A DNA stretch of 64,000 bases from Planctomycetota bacterium (GTDB lineage Bacteria; Planctomycetota; PLA2; JAEUHO01). Shown piece after piece: positions 17,636 to 27,098 of this stretch. The translations under genes and the position numbers were made by a program. Positions within the stretch are counted from its first letter, which is position 1; the number at the start of each line of letters is the position of its first letter. Below the pieces are notes generated by a model. The model did not search any database. It saw only the letters and a list, made by a program, of their open reading frames with translations, and had not been told where the DNA came from. Where the stretch lies: the NCBI GenBank assembly GCA_020631815.1, contig JACKGW010000009.1, forward strand, positions 62,001-126,000. Direction: 5' to 3'.

Positions 17636-18601
17636 TCAGACGCTGTCGCTACCGGCGCCCGAGCGCGCGCCCAACATCTCGTACACGGCCTCCGCGTTGT
17701 ACGAGGAGCGCACGAACGGACCGCACGCGGCGGCCTTGAAGCCCATGGCCAAGGCGCGATCCCGCCAACCGTCGAACTCCTCCGGCGGGATGAAGCGCTC
17801 GACGGGCAGCTGGGCCAACGTCGGACGCAGGTACTGACCGAGCGTCAGGATGTCCACGCCGTGGGCGCGCAGGTCGGCAAGGACCTGGCCCAGCTCCTCC
17901 TCGCCTTCGCCAAGCCCCAGCATGAGGCCGGACTTGGTGAACTGCTCGGGGTGCCGCTCCTTGACGCGGGCCAACAGGTCGAGGCTGCGTTGGTAGCCTG
18001 CGCCGGGACGCACGCGCTTGTAGAGGCGCGGCACGGTCTCGAGGTTGTGGTTGAAGATGTCGGGACCGGCATCGGCCACGCGATCGGCGCAGTCGGCGTC
18101 GCCACGGAAGTCGGGCGTGAGCACCTCGATGACGCTGTCGGGCAGACGCTTGCGCACGGCTTCGATGGTGGCGGCGAAGTGACCGCTGCCTTGGTCGGGC
18201 AGGTCGTCGCGGTCCACGGACGTGATGACCACGTGGCGCAAGCCCAGCTTGGCCGCCGCCTCGGCGACGTGCTCGGGCTCACGGGTGTCCAGGGACAAGG
18301 GCTTGCCCTTGGGGACCGTGCAGAAGCGGCACGTGCGGGTGCAGATGTCGCCAAGGATCATGAAGGTGGCCGCCTTGCGCGACCAGCACTCGTTGAGGTT
18401 GGGGCAGCGAGCGCTCTGGCAGACCGTGTGCAGGTCGAGCCCCTCGACGAGGGCCTTCACTTCGCGCACCTGGTCCTGGCGCGGCAGGCGCTTCTTGAGC
18501 CAGGGAGCCAGCCGCTCGCGCGGCGCCTCGGGCGACTTCAGCGACGGATCGTGCAGCGGGTGCACGGACCCGCCGGCCGGCGTGGGGCGGTCGACGCTCA
18601 T
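17636..18601 (-). CDS. lipA: Lipoyl synthase
   Basis: This 321-aa radical SAM enzyme has both iron-sulfur cluster motifs of LipA: the auxiliary cluster cysteines C61, C66 and C72 (CQSARCPNLNEC) and the radical SAM CxxxCxxC at C87, C91 and C94 (CTRTCRFC). Further signatures are HVVITSVDRDDLPDQGSGHF, NHNLETVPRLY and KSGLMLGLGE. It inserts two sulfurs into octanoyl groups on E2 and H proteins. The start codon overlaps the stop of the glycosyltransferase gene (ATGA), and it is followed after five bases by larC, so the three minus-strand genes form an operon. Confidence 0.97.
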   Translation of the reverse strand: MSVDRPTPAGGSVHPLHDPSLKSPEAPRERLAPWLKKRLPRQDQVREVKALVEGLDLHTVCQSARCPNLNECWSRKAATFMILGDICTRTCRFCTVPKGKPLSLDTREPEHVAEAAAKLGLRHVVITSVDRDDLPDQGSGHFAATIEAVRKRLPDSVIEVLTPDFRGDADCADRVADAGPDIFNHNLETVPRLYKRVRPGAGYQRSLDLLARVKERHPEQFTKSGLMLGLGEGEEELGQVLADLRAHGVDILTLGQYLRPTLAQLPVERFIPPEEFDGWRDRALAMGFKAAACGPFVRSSYNAEAVYEMLGARSGAGSDSV

Positions 18602-19842
18602 GGGGCCGATGGTACGCGCCCGACCTCGCCCATGGTCAGGCGGTCGTAGAGGGCTGCCGTCTCGTCCGCGAGGCGCTCCGGGCCGAAGTGCTCGCGAACG
18701 CGTCGCGCTCCGGCCGCACCCATGGCGCGCGCGCGATCCGGGTCCGCCAGCACCTCCTCGAGGGCGGCCGCCAAGGCCGCAGGCGTAGGCCCGGCCACGA
18801 CCAGGCCCTGCGCGCCGTCCTCGACGAGGTCCGCGATCCCGCCCACGTCGGGCGCCACGACGGGGCGCCCGCAGGCCATGGCCTCCAAGAGCGCCAGCGG
18901 CGTGCCCTCGCTCGACGAGGACAAGGCGACCACGTCGGCGGCCAGCACGTACGGCTGCGGCCGCTCCAGGGTGCCCAGGACCTGCACGTGCTCGCGTACG
19001 CCGCGCTGTGTCGCAAGCGCCTCGAGCTCCGGCCGCAGCGGACCGTCCCCCACGAGCTGGAGCTCCGCGTCGCGCGCCCGCGCGCGGAGCAGCGCGAGGG
19101 CTTCGATCAAGCGGTCCACGCGCTTCACGGGGACCAAGCGGCCCAGGAACAGGATGCGTGTGCGACCTGCAGCGGGCGTGGGGACCGGGCTGGCACGTGC
19201 GGCGCTCTCGAACGCGTCGGCATCCAGGGCGGGCGCGATCACCACGATGCGCGAGGCATGGCGCGGACCCAGCGCGCAGTGCAGGTCGTCGGCCTGTCGC
19301 GCCGACAGCGCGACGATCGCGTTGGTGGAGCGCGCAAGCTGGCGCTCCACGCGACGCGCCAGCCAGCCGCGCCAGCCGGGCGCGCTGAAGTGATGGCCGT
19401 GGAAGGTATGCACCGCGGGGATGCCCAAGCGTCGCGCCGCACGCCGGCCCAGCGCACCGGCCTTGCCTTGGTGCGTGTGCACGACGTCCGGGGCCTCTCG
19501 CTCGAGGAGCGCGAGCAGCTCCCGCAGCGCCCGGGCATCGAGCCGCGGCGACAGCCCGCGGCGCAGCGAGGGCACGCGCACGACGGGAACACCGAGTGCG
19601 GCGAGGTCCTCGAACGCATCGCCCTCACCGGGCTCGGGCCACCCCGCCAAGACCGGGCCCGACCAGCCTCGCGCAGGGAGCCGCGGCGCGAGCGCTTCGA
19701 TCTGCCGCGACGGACCGCCGCGGTTCAACCGCGTCACGATCCTGACAACCCGCTTGGTGCGTGCGCCCTCCCGGGTGCGGTCAGGCGGCTCGTCAGATGC
19801 TCGGTCCCGCGCCACCATCGGCTCCTCAAGTGAACAGACCAC
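18598..19842 (-). CDS. GT4-family glycosyltransferase
   Basis: This 414-aa GT-B glycosyltransferase has the N-terminal acceptor domain start RIVTRLNRGGPSRQIEAL, then PDVVHTHQGKAG, HTFHGHHFS, and the C-terminal donor domain with RILFLGRLVPVKRVDRLIEAL, and the E-x7-E motif in SSEGTPLALLEAMACGRPVVA. It probably transfers a sugar from a nucleotide donor to a lipid-linked or surface glycan at the inner membrane. An internal ATG at MVARDR is an alternative start, eight residues in. It is the first gene of the minus-strand operon with lipA and larC. Confidence 0.9.
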   Translation of the reverse strand: MVCSLEEPMVARDRASDEPPDRTREGARTKRVVRIVTRLNRGGPSRQIEALAPRLPARGWSGPVLAGWPEPGEGDAFEDLAALGVPVVRVPSLRRGLSPRLDARALRELLALLEREAPDVVHTHQGKAGALGRRAARRLGIPAVHTFHGHHFSAPGWRGWLARRVERQLARSTNAIVALSARQADDLHCALGPRHASRIVVIAPALDADAFESAARASPVPTPAAGRTRILFLGRLVPVKRVDRLIEALALLRARARDAELQLVGDGPLRPELEALATQRGVREHVQVLGTLERPQPYVLAADVVALSSSSEGTPLALLEAMACGRPVVAPDVGGIADLVEDGAQGLVVAGPTPAALAAALEEVLADPDRARAMGAAGARRVREHFGPERLADETAALYDRLTMGEVGRVPSAP

Positions 19843-19974
19843 GAGTCGTCACCGATGGTGCCGCGCTACCGTCGCCCTGGCGACCCGATGCGTGGCGCAG
19901 GTTCCCCCTTGGCGCTGTCGAACGTGGCTTGGTCACGAACGGCGCATCCCCTGGCGAACGGCTTGGGCCGTGGT

Positions 19975-21000
19975 TCATGCGGCGAGCGCGCTCTCGAGCG
20001 CTGCGAGGGCCGCGTCCACGCCCTCGTCCCCGACGCCGTGGTGCGTGACGAAGCGGATGGTGGCCGGACCCGTGGCGATGGCGCGCACCTGGTTGCGTTC
20101 CAGGGCCGCGACGAGCTCGCTCGCCGGGCGGCCGGCAAACGCCGCGAAGACGATGTTGGTGTCGGGCGCGCCGAGCGGCAGCGTGACGCCCGATAGGCGC
20201 TGCAGCCCCGCGGCCAGGCGCGCGGCGCGCGCGTGGTCATCGCCCAGGCGACCGCGCATCTCGGCCAGCGCGATGCGCGCGGGCGCGGCCAGCACCCCCA
20301 CCTGGCGCATCCCGCCGCCGAAAAGCTTGCGGACGTGGCGCGCGCGCTCGACGAGCTCGCGATCGCCGATCAGCAGCGACCCGACGGGTGCGCAGAGCCC
20401 CTTGGAGAGACACACCATGAGGCTGTCCGCCACCGCCCCGTAGGCGGGGAGCGGCGTGCCCGTGGCGGCCGCGGCGTTCCACAGCCGCGCGCCGTCCAGG
20501 TGCAGTGCGGCGTCACGCTCGCGGCAGACGCTGCGCAGCGCCTGCAGATGATCGAGCGGCACGACGGCACCGCCGTGGAAGTTGTGCGTGTTCTCCACGA
20601 TCAACAGACGACACGCGGGGCGATGTCCTGCGGGCGCCGGACGCAGCGCGGCGCGTGCGGCCTCGACGTCGACGCGGCCGCGCGGGGCGGGCAGGGGACG
20701 CGCCTGCAGGCCGCTCAGGGCGGCGAGCGCCCCCATCTCCCAGTCGAAGGAGTGGCTCCCATCACCGAGCGCCACTTCCTCGCCGGAGCGCGCGTGCAGC
20801 CGCGCCGCGATCTGGTTGCCCATGCTGCCCGAGGGCACGAAGAGCGCGGCCTCGCGCCCGAAGAGCTGCGCCGCCTCTTCCTGCAGCTTGGCGACGGTCG
20901 GATCGACCTCGAGGACGTCGTCCCCGACCTCCGCTTCGGCCATGGCCTGGCGCATGGCGGGCGTGGGTCGGGTCACCGTATCGCTGCGGAAGTCGTGCAT
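19975..21000 (-). CDS. ltaE: Low-specificity L-threonine aldolase
   Basis: This 341-aa fold-type I PLP enzyme starts FRSDTVTRPTPAMRQAMAEAEVGDDV, the diagnostic opening of threonine aldolases. Other motifs are FVPSGSMGNQ, ENTHNFHGG, HLDGARLWNAA (Asp and Arg contacts) and the Schiff-base lysine in CLSKGLCAPVGS. It cleaves threonine or allo-threonine to glycine and acetaldehyde. I chose the ATG at 21000-20998 in front of HDFRSDT over an upstream in-frame ATG at 21027 because family members start at this point. Confidence 0.93.
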   Translation of the reverse strand: MHDFRSDTVTRPTPAMRQAMAEAEVGDDVLEVDPTVAKLQEEAAQLFGREAALFVPSGSMGNQIAARLHARSGEEVALGDGSHSFDWEMGALAALSGLQARPLPAPRGRVDVEAARAALRPAPAGHRPACRLLIVENTHNFHGGAVVPLDHLQALRSVCRERDAALHLDGARLWNAAAATGTPLPAYGAVADSLMVCLSKGLCAPVGSLLIGDRELVERARHVRKLFGGGMRQVGVLAAPARIALAEMRGRLGDDHARAARLAAGLQRLSGVTLPLGAPDTNIVFAAFAGRPASELVAALERNQVRAIATGPATIRFVTHHGVGDEGVDAALAALESALAA

Positions 21001-21066
21001 GCCACAAGCCTGTCGGAAGCGGGGCACCCGTGCAATGGCGGGTGCCCCGGAAGCCGTGGGCCGCAG

Positions 21067-21117
21067 GCCCTGAGCAGGCCGCCCGAACCAGGGGTTCGGA
21101 CGGCCGTGTCGAACGGG
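21067..21117. repeat. Short hairpin repeat, family E copy 2
   Basis: It shares GCCCTGAGCAG at the left, CCGAACC-AGG-GGTTCGG as the core inverted repeat, and GTGTCGAACGGG at the right with the copy at 12913-12962. It lies between the co-directional DUF3352-like gene and ltaE. Confidence 0.6.
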
Positions 21118-21132
21118 CCCGTCAGGACGCGA

Positions 21133-23274
21133 TCAGCCGTCGATCGAGATGTCGTCCTCGGTACCCAGGTCACCGTCCGGACCGGCGCTCACCAGCTGGA
21201 AGCGCTTGGCATCGACGTCCACCGGCACGAAGCGGAACGGGTTGCCCCACGGGTCCTCGGGAAGGACCTTGACGACGTCGGAGCTGACGAGCTCTTCCAG
21301 CGTGTCGGGGATGCGGTCGTTCTTGAGCACGAACAGCCGCACCGAACGCGCCAGGTCGCGGGCTTGGATCTCGGCCATGTCGCGCTGGACGCGCTCCAGG
21401 CTCGAGGCCTCGCCCGTGGGCCGCATGACGCGGGTGCTCTCCACATCCTCGAACCGCATCGGCGCACGTGCGGTGGCGAACCCAGCGACCGCCGCCGCCG
21501 TCACGATGACGGCCGCCATCGGGATCGGACCCTGCACGGCGATGCTGATGCCGTCCTTGTTCCACGTGGTGTAGATGCCGAGGCTGCGCAAGTAGGGGCG
21601 CATCGTGCGCGTGGCCGGCAGCTGCGCGAAGTCCATGGGCGGCATGTCCGGCGGCAGCATGTTGGGCTTGACCAGCATCTGCAGCAGCGGAGCGCCCGTG
21701 TCGTAGAGCAGCGTGAGGATGCCCTGGAGGTCGAGGTAGCCGAGGCTGCCCGCATCGCGGGGACGCGCCCCGAGGATCTCCTGGAAGTCCTCCTGGGCGG
21801 CGAGGCCACCGTGGGCCGGACCGCCCGCTTCCGCACGAAGGATCACTTCCTTCATGGTGTGCGGCACGAGCGAGATCGCGAAGGCGTCACCCACGCGGGC
21901 CCACGTCGGCATGAGCGGCACCATCTTGCGCGGACGGTTGCCCTGCAGGTCGAGGATGTGCAGCTGCGTCCCGTGGTAGTCGAGCGTGCGCGAGGTGGCG
22001 ATGACGTCGCCTTCCTGCGTCATCATCCCCGCCAAGCCCTGGACGAAGCGGTCCATGGTGGCCTCGAAGGCCGCAGGGTCCTTCGCACCCAGGAAGTACA
22101 CGTACTCGGGGAACAGCCCGCCCGTCTCCGGGAACGCCGCGTAGGCCGCCATGCTGCCGTCGAGGCCGCCCAGCAGCTCCTTCTCGATGTCGACGCCGAG
22201 CTGGTCGCCGATCCAGGCCAGGCCCTGGTCCATCTCGTCGACGGCCCGCGGGTCGATCGCCTTGGCGATACCGCGCACCTTCTCGACGAGCTGGTCGTAG
22301 GACGCCTTGCCCTCCGCGAAGTAGAACGCGTTGGCAGGCACGTGCTTCAGGAAGCGCGGCTCGTAGGGCGGCATGTCCATGAGCGTGGCCAGCCCGTGGT
22401 CGGCGCCGGTCGTGTCGATGAGCAGCGCGTCGCGGAAGCCATCACCCTGGAAGCTCATGCCGTAGGCAACACCGCCGACGGTGTCCAGCCCCATGGCGTT
22501 GGCCATGGCCATGTCCTGCCCGCGGAGCGGCCCACCCTGGAGCACCTCCATGATGTGCGGCACGTTGGCGTAGACGAACACGGCGAGGTCATCGCCGCCG
22601 GCGCGTGCGCGAAGCGACGTGAAGGACGTGCTGTCGGCGGAAAGCGCCGTGCGCGTCTGGCCCTCGAGGAGGCCGGCCATCGCGTTCGGGTTGGTGCCGA
22701 TCACGAACGTGGTGCCGTAGACCGTCGCCGTCAGCGGCGGGCCGCCCTCGAAGCGGATGTCCCACCACGAGCGACCACCGCGCTCGACCACCTGGATGTG
22801 CTCGCCCTGCGGGTCGAGCTCGTCCTTGGCCGTCTGCAGGAACTTCTGGAAGCTCGCGACGTTCTTGCCGAAGTCCAGGCTGGCCACCACGGTGGGCTCG
22901 CCCGTCTGGGGGTCCATCGACAGGAGCGCGATGGCGATCTGCCCCTGCAGGTTGCCGATCTGCTCGATCAGCGAGCGGACCGCGGGCGGCATCTGCGCCA
23001 GCGGGCCTTGCTCGCCGGTCATCTGCTGGGCCATGCCCATCAAAGGCTGCAGGAAGGCCTTCATCTCCGGCTCGGCCATCATCTTGGCGAGCGCCGTCTG
23101 CTCGAGACGGGCGGCGGTGCCGGCCACGTCCTCGATGCTGATGAAGGCCAGGGCCTCGGCGTTGATGCGGTCCTGGAGCCGCCAGGGGCTCTCGGGCTCG
23201 GCGAAGCCCCGCGACATCGTGAAGGCCATGAGGGCGAGCGCCCCCACGGCTAGGGTCTTGATGGGAAAGCGCAT
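21133..23274 (-). CDS. DUF3352-like secreted protein with GspG-type C-terminal domain
   Basis: This 713-aa protein starts with a signal peptide or anchor (MRFPIKTLAVGALALMAFTMSRGFA). About 540 residues resembling the DUF3352 family follow, with repeats of a strand pattern such as ALAFISIEDVAGTAARLEQTALAKMM and LDGSMAAYAAFPE. A hydrophobic segment near residue 595 (MAAVIVTAAAVAGFATA) then leads into a C-terminal domain of about 75 residues. This domain matches the C-terminus of type II secretion major pseudopilin GspG: IPDTLEELV, DPWGNPFRF, and the calcium-loop type SAGPDGDLGTEDDI. The ATG at 23274 is preceded by AGGAGGACGAGCC. Function unknown; the pseudopilin-like end may bind calcium or join a pilus-like complex. 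Confidence 0.8.
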   Translation of the reverse strand: MRFPIKTLAVGALALMAFTMSRGFAEPESPWRLQDRINAEALAFISIEDVAGTAARLEQTALAKMMAEPEMKAFLQPLMGMAQQMTGEQGPLAQMPPAVRSLIEQIGNLQGQIAIALLSMDPQTGEPTVVASLDFGKNVASFQKFLQTAKDELDPQGEHIQVVERGGRSWWDIRFEGGPPLTATVYGTTFVIGTNPNAMAGLLEGQTRTALSADSTSFTSLRARAGGDDLAVFVYANVPHIMEVLQGGPLRGQDMAMANAMGLDTVGGVAYGMSFQGDGFRDALLIDTTGADHGLATLMDMPPYEPRFLKHVPANAFYFAEGKASYDQLVEKVRGIAKAIDPRAVDEMDQGLAWIGDQLGVDIEKELLGGLDGSMAAYAAFPETGGLFPEYVYFLGAKDPAAFEATMDRFVQGLAGMMTQEGDVIATSRTLDYHGTQLHILDLQGNRPRKMVPLMPTWARVGDAFAISLVPHTMKEVILRAEAGGPAHGGLAAQEDFQEILGARPRDAGSLGYLDLQGILTLLYDTGAPLLQMLVKPNMLPPDMPPMDFAQLPATRTMRPYLRSLGIYTTWNKDGISIAVQGPIPMAAVIVTAAAVAGFATARAPMRFEDVESTRVMRPTGEASSLERVQRDMAEIQARDLARSVRLFVLKNDRIPDTLEELVSSDVVKVLPEDPWGNPFRFVPVDVDAKRFQLVSAGPDGDLGTEDDISIDG

Positions 23275-23379
23275 GGCTCGTCCTCCTCTTCTGCCTGCCT
23301 GGCGACGGGCGCGATCGGTCATGATCGCCCGGCTACCAGGGGAGGGCAGGAAAGGCCGGAGCGCTCCGTGTGGAGGGCG

Positions 23380-24546
23380 TTAGGCCAGCAGCTCGCCCAG
23401 GCGCCGCACGGCCTCGCGGATGCGCTCCACGTCGGCCGCGAAGCTGAACCGCACGTGGCCCGCTCCCCCGGCCCCGAACGCGGGACCTTCGACGCAGGCC
23501 ACGCCGGCCTCTTCGAGGAAGCGGCCGGCCAGAGCGGTCGCGTCGCTACCCGTGCCCCGCACGTCGGCAAAGGCGAAGAACGAGCCTTGCGGCCGGTCGC
23601 AGGCCACGCCGGGCAGCGCCGCCAGACCGTCCACGAGTGCGTCGCGACGCTGCTCGAACGCGCGCACCATCGCCTGCACCTCGTCGTCGGGGCCTTCGAG
23701 CGCAGCCAGCGCCGCGTACTGCGCGAAGTGCACGGCGCAGCTCGTCGTGTTCGTCATGATCTTCTCGAACGCGGCCGCCACGGCGGGCGGTGCGGCGCCC
23801 CAGCCCAGCCGCCACCCGGTCATGCTCCACGTCTTGGAGAAGCCATCCAGCAGCACCGTGCGCTCGGCCATGCCCGGGAAGGTCGCGATGCTGACGTGCT
23901 CCGCGCCATCGAACAGGATGCGGCTGTAGATCTCGTCGGAGAGGACGAACACGTCGCGTTCCACGCAGAGCTTGGCGATCGCCTCCAGCTCGTCCCGTCG
24001 GTACACGATGCCCGTCGGGTTGCCGGGGCTGTTGAGCACGAGCAGCTTGGTGCGCGGACCCAGGAGCGACGCCAAGCGATCGATGTCCGGTCGCGTGGCC
24101 GTACCCGAACCCGGGAACCACGGACGCCGCACGGCGCTGAGCGCATCCGTCATCGACTCGAAGATCGGGAAGCCGGGGTCGGGGTAGACGACTTCGTCGC
24201 CGGCCTCCACGAGCGCCAGGAAGGTCGCGAAGATGACGGGCTTCCCGCCCGGCATCACCACGACCTGCGACGGCTCGTAGGCCAACCCGCGCGTGGCGCC
24301 GAGGTGGCGCGCGATGGCGTCGCGCAGCGCCGGCAAGCCGGCCGCCGGCGCATAGCCCGTACGCCCGGCCTCGATGGCCGCCTCGCCGGCCTGCCGGATG
24401 AAGGCGGGCGTCGGGAAGTCGGGCTCGCCCATCTCGAGGTGGACGATGTCGCGCCCCTGCGCCTCCAGGGCCTTGGCCCGGGCGAAGACACGAAAGGCCG
24501 CCTCGGTCCCCATGCGTGCCGTGCGTTCGGCCAGACGTACCGACAT
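23380..24546 (-). CDS. Aspartate-type aminotransferase (class I)
   Basis: This 388-aa PLP enzyme shows the class I aminotransferase pattern: EMGEPDFPTP, YAPAAGLPALRDAIA, GGKPVIF, NSPGNPTGIVY, LSDEIYSRILF, the Schiff-base lysine in DGFSKTWSMTGWRLGW, and a terminal VRFSFA carboxylate-binding Arg. It is closest by pattern to bacterial AspC/AAT-type or alanine/valine aminotransferases; substrate not assignable. A strong ribosome site (AGGAGGCAG) precedes the ATG. Confidence 0.92.
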   Translation of the reverse strand: MSVRLAERTARMGTEAAFRVFARAKALEAQGRDIVHLEMGEPDFPTPAFIRQAGEAAIEAGRTGYAPAAGLPALRDAIARHLGATRGLAYEPSQVVVMPGGKPVIFATFLALVEAGDEVVYPDPGFPIFESMTDALSAVRRPWFPGSGTATRPDIDRLASLLGPRTKLLVLNSPGNPTGIVYRRDELEAIAKLCVERDVFVLSDEIYSRILFDGAEHVSIATFPGMAERTVLLDGFSKTWSMTGWRLGWGAAPPAVAAAFEKIMTNTTSCAVHFAQYAALAALEGPDDEVQAMVRAFEQRRDALVDGLAALPGVACDRPQGSFFAFADVRGTGSDATALAGRFLEEAGVACVEGPAFGAGGAGHVRFSFAADVERIREAVRRLGELLA

Positions 24547-24676
24547 GCTCTGCCTCCTGCGTGCGCTCCGACGTCGCGCATGGTGCCCCGAGCGCTCGCG
24601 ACAGGCCGAAGGCCGCGCGAGCCCGGGCTTCCGGGGCGGGCGGCCACGGCGGCAGCGCTGGGCTAGGCTCCGGCAC

Positions 24677-25498
24677 ATGGACACGGAATCCCCCCCGACC
24701 TTCCCCGTGGCCCCGGCGCACGCGCCCAAGGCCGTCACCCCCCCGCTCCCGCCTCCGCAGCCTGATCCATCGACAGAACCGCTCGATACCGTGGTTTCGA
24801 TCGGCGCTGTCGTTCCCGGGCAGCACCTGCCCGACTTCGTCCAGCGCCTGATCCGCGCCTTGGACCGCCGCGGCTTGCCGCCGGAGGCCACGGCCCTGCT
24901 CTCGATCGCCGTCGCAGGCGTCGCGGCCACCGCCTTCGCCATGGGGCACGCCGGTGCGGGTGGGCTGTTCGCCTTGCCGGCCATCGGGCTCGCCTGGGTG
25001 GCGCTCTCTGCCCTCCAGCTGCATCCGGGGCGCTATGCCCCCGGCGCGCCGCATGGCTTCGTCGAGGCCCTGCAGCCCGTGCTGGGGGCGCTGCTTGCGG
25101 CGGGGCTGGCCCTGGACGCCGCGCAGCGCGGCAGCGCCTTTGCCCAGCTGGCCACCCTCGCGCTGCTGGTGTCCGAAACGTGGTGGCACGCGTTCGCCGT
25201 GGCCGGGCCGCGACGGGCCGTCCTCCTGGGCTCCCACGAGCGCTTGGCCGTCCTCGCGCTCGGCTGCTTGCTGGGTCAGCCCCTGCTGACGACGGTCCTC
25301 GTGGTCGCCCTCGGCGCAACGGAGGCCGCCGTGGCCTTGCTGCGCCTCTGGCCCGGCGGCTCCCCGTCGGGCCCGCGGTTGTTGTCCGCCTTCGGCGGTG
25401 CACGCGGGAGCGCCCCGGTGTGGGCCCGCTGGACCGCGTTCGCCGTGCCGGTAGTGCTCGCCCTCGTCCTGTCGGCCGAGAGCGCCTGGCGCTTCTGA
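24677..25498 (+). CDS. Multi-pass membrane protein of unknown function
   Basis: This 273-aa protein has a Pro-rich cytoplasmic N-terminus (about residues 1-60, rich in PPLPPPQPDPS) and then about seven hydrophobic segments (ALLSIAVAGVAATAFAMG, LFALPAIGLAWVALSAL and others). No catalytic motif is recognisable. It is divergent from the aminotransferase gene, with 130 bases between starts. I do not recognise the family. Confidence 0.7.
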   Translation: MDTESPPTFPVAPAHAPKAVTPPLPPPQPDPSTEPLDTVVSIGAVVPGQHLPDFVQRLIRALDRRGLPPEATALLSIAVAGVAATAFAMGHAGAGGLFALPAIGLAWVALSALQLHPGRYAPGAPHGFVEALQPVLGALLAAGLALDAAQRGSAFAQLATLALLVSETWWHAFAVAGPRRAVLLGSHERLAVLALGCLLGQPLLTTVLVVALGATEAAVALLRLWPGGSPSGPRLLSAFGGARGSAPVWARWTAFAVPVVLALVLSAESAWRF

Positions 25499-25600
25499 AC
25501 ACGGCGGGGTGACCGAAGGGGCGCCACGAGCCGTCCTTTCGGGGCCCCCGCCCACCGCGAGCCGAGGAGCGCGGGCGGACGCGGGGTATCGTCCGACGCC

Positions 25601-27091
25601 ATGCGCACCGTGGGCCGCACGTTCGTCCTGCTCCTGTTCGCCGCCGCCCTGGCTGCGCCGCTGGCCGCGTGCGGATCGCAGACCCAGAAGCGCCCCGAGG
25701 TCACGGCCACGTGGCCGGCCGAGGGCCAGGTGCTGCCCTCGGGTGTGTCCGTGGTGCACGTCACCTACGACGCGCCGGTGTACCTGCTCAATGCCGGTGC
25801 GATCGCAGCGTCGGGCGACGGTATCGGGATCCCGGTGCGGCTGCTCCAGCGCGACGACGACCCCACCGGGATCTTCGTGTTGCCGGGCCCGGGCTCGACC
25901 TTCCCCGTCGATGCCGTCATCCGCGTCATCGTGCTGCCGGGCGCCGTGGCGAACGACGAGGACCACTACGCGCTCGAGAACTTCGAGCTGACCTTCCAGA
26001 CGGGCCCTGCGGCCGACGTCTGGGTGGGCCGGCCCGGTGTGGCCACGCCGCTTGACCGCACCACGTTCGCCGCCGGCAGCGATGTCGCGACGCCCGCGGG
26101 CCAGGACGCCGTCGCGTTGCTGCGCGCGGACATCGGCACCACCCAACGCGTCTGGGCCCAGCTCGAGGACGGCAACGGCACGGGTGCCGCCTTGGCCTGG
26201 TTCGCGCCGGGCGATGCCTCGATGACGGCGGTGTCGCTGACGACCTCGGGCGGCGACCTGCTCGCGACGACGTCGTTGATGGTGCTCGACCCCGACCAGC
26301 GCCAGATCGTGGCCGCCTTCCGCGACGCAAGCGCGGGGCGCGTGCGCATCGTGCGCGTCGACATGGACACGGCGACCCAGGTCGACGGCCTCCTGCTGTC
26401 GCCGGCCGCCGACGCATCGACGGCGCCCTACGGCCTCGCGCTCGACGACGACCGCCGCATCCTGCTGGTGGCCTGCGAGGGCCCCGCGGGCCCCGTGCTT
26501 GCCCAGGTGGACTTGGCGACCTTCACCGAGATCGACCGCGACCCGGGCACGGTCGGCACCGGTGCCGAGCCGCTGCCCGTCGGCGCGGGCCCCACCACGT
26601 ACGCGCGCGACAACGCGTCCGTGGCGGACCGCGGCGGGGACGGCGCTGCGCTCGTCGCCGTGGACACGTACGCGATCCAGAGCAGTGTCCACGGGGTGTT
26701 CGGAACGCACGTCGCGCAGGTGATCAACCGCGATCGCACGATGCGCTTGGCCGGTCTGGCGAGCTATGTCGCCACGGAAGGCTTGATCGTGCGCGCGCTG
26801 CTCACCAGCTTCTCGGTTCCCACGGCCGTTGCGATCTCCGACGACGTTGGCGCGGGCCCGACCGGCGCCACGTCGGTGACGGGTCTTGCCGCCAACCCCA
26901 ACGAGGAGACGTTCCTCGTGTGCGTGGACACCGATGTCATCACGCGCTTCACGTGGGACGGCGTGATGCTGACGCAGGTCGACCTCGACGACGTCACGGA
27001 TGGCCTCCAGGGCGTGGACCTGTCCACGGACGCCCCGGGCATCCACGTGATCGGCAGCGAAGTCGGCGCCCTCGCGCCGCTCGCTCCCTGA
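25601..27091 (+). CDS. Lipoprotein with probable beta-propeller body
   Basis: This 496-aa protein has a lipobox LAAC (Cys24). An Ig-like domain follows (PEVTATWPAEGQVLPSGVSVVHVTYDAPV, near residues 32-125). The C-terminal portion contains repeated strands of the type LDDDRRILLVAC, GLAANPNEETFLVCVDTDV and VRIVRVDMDTATQVDG, suggesting a WD40/YVTN-like propeller. It is predicted to be anchored in a membrane on the periplasmic or outer side. It shares general design with the riboswitch-controlled lipoprotein at 36212 but no close motif identity. Role unknown. Confidence 0.78.
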   Translation: MRTVGRTFVLLLFAAALAAPLAACGSQTQKRPEVTATWPAEGQVLPSGVSVVHVTYDAPVYLLNAGAIAASGDGIGIPVRLLQRDDDPTGIFVLPGPGSTFPVDAVIRVIVLPGAVANDEDHYALENFELTFQTGPAADVWVGRPGVATPLDRTTFAAGSDVATPAGQDAVALLRADIGTTQRVWAQLEDGNGTGAALAWFAPGDASMTAVSLTTSGGDLLATTSLMVLDPDQRQIVAAFRDASAGRVRIVRVDMDTATQVDGLLLSPAADASTAPYGLALDDDRRILLVACEGPAGPVLAQVDLATFTEIDRDPGTVGTGAEPLPVGAGPTTYARDNASVADRGGDGAALVAVDTYAIQSSVHGVFGTHVAQVINRDRTMRLAGLASYVATEGLIVRALLTSFSVPTAVAISDDVGAGPTGATSVTGLAANPNEETFLVCVDTDVITRFTWDGVMLTQVDLDDVTDGLQGVDLSTDAPGIHVIGSEVGALAPLAP

Positions 27092-27098
27092 CGGGCGG

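Noticed and set aside
20233..23253. A 1006-codon plus-strand frame
   Set aside because: Antisense to ltaE and the DUF3352-like gene, both of which have strong family motifs. The frame is Arg/His/Val-rich shadow sequence.
23546..27046. A 1166-codon minus-strand frame
   Set aside because: It covers genes on both strands, including the intact aminotransferase in another frame. Shadow composition.
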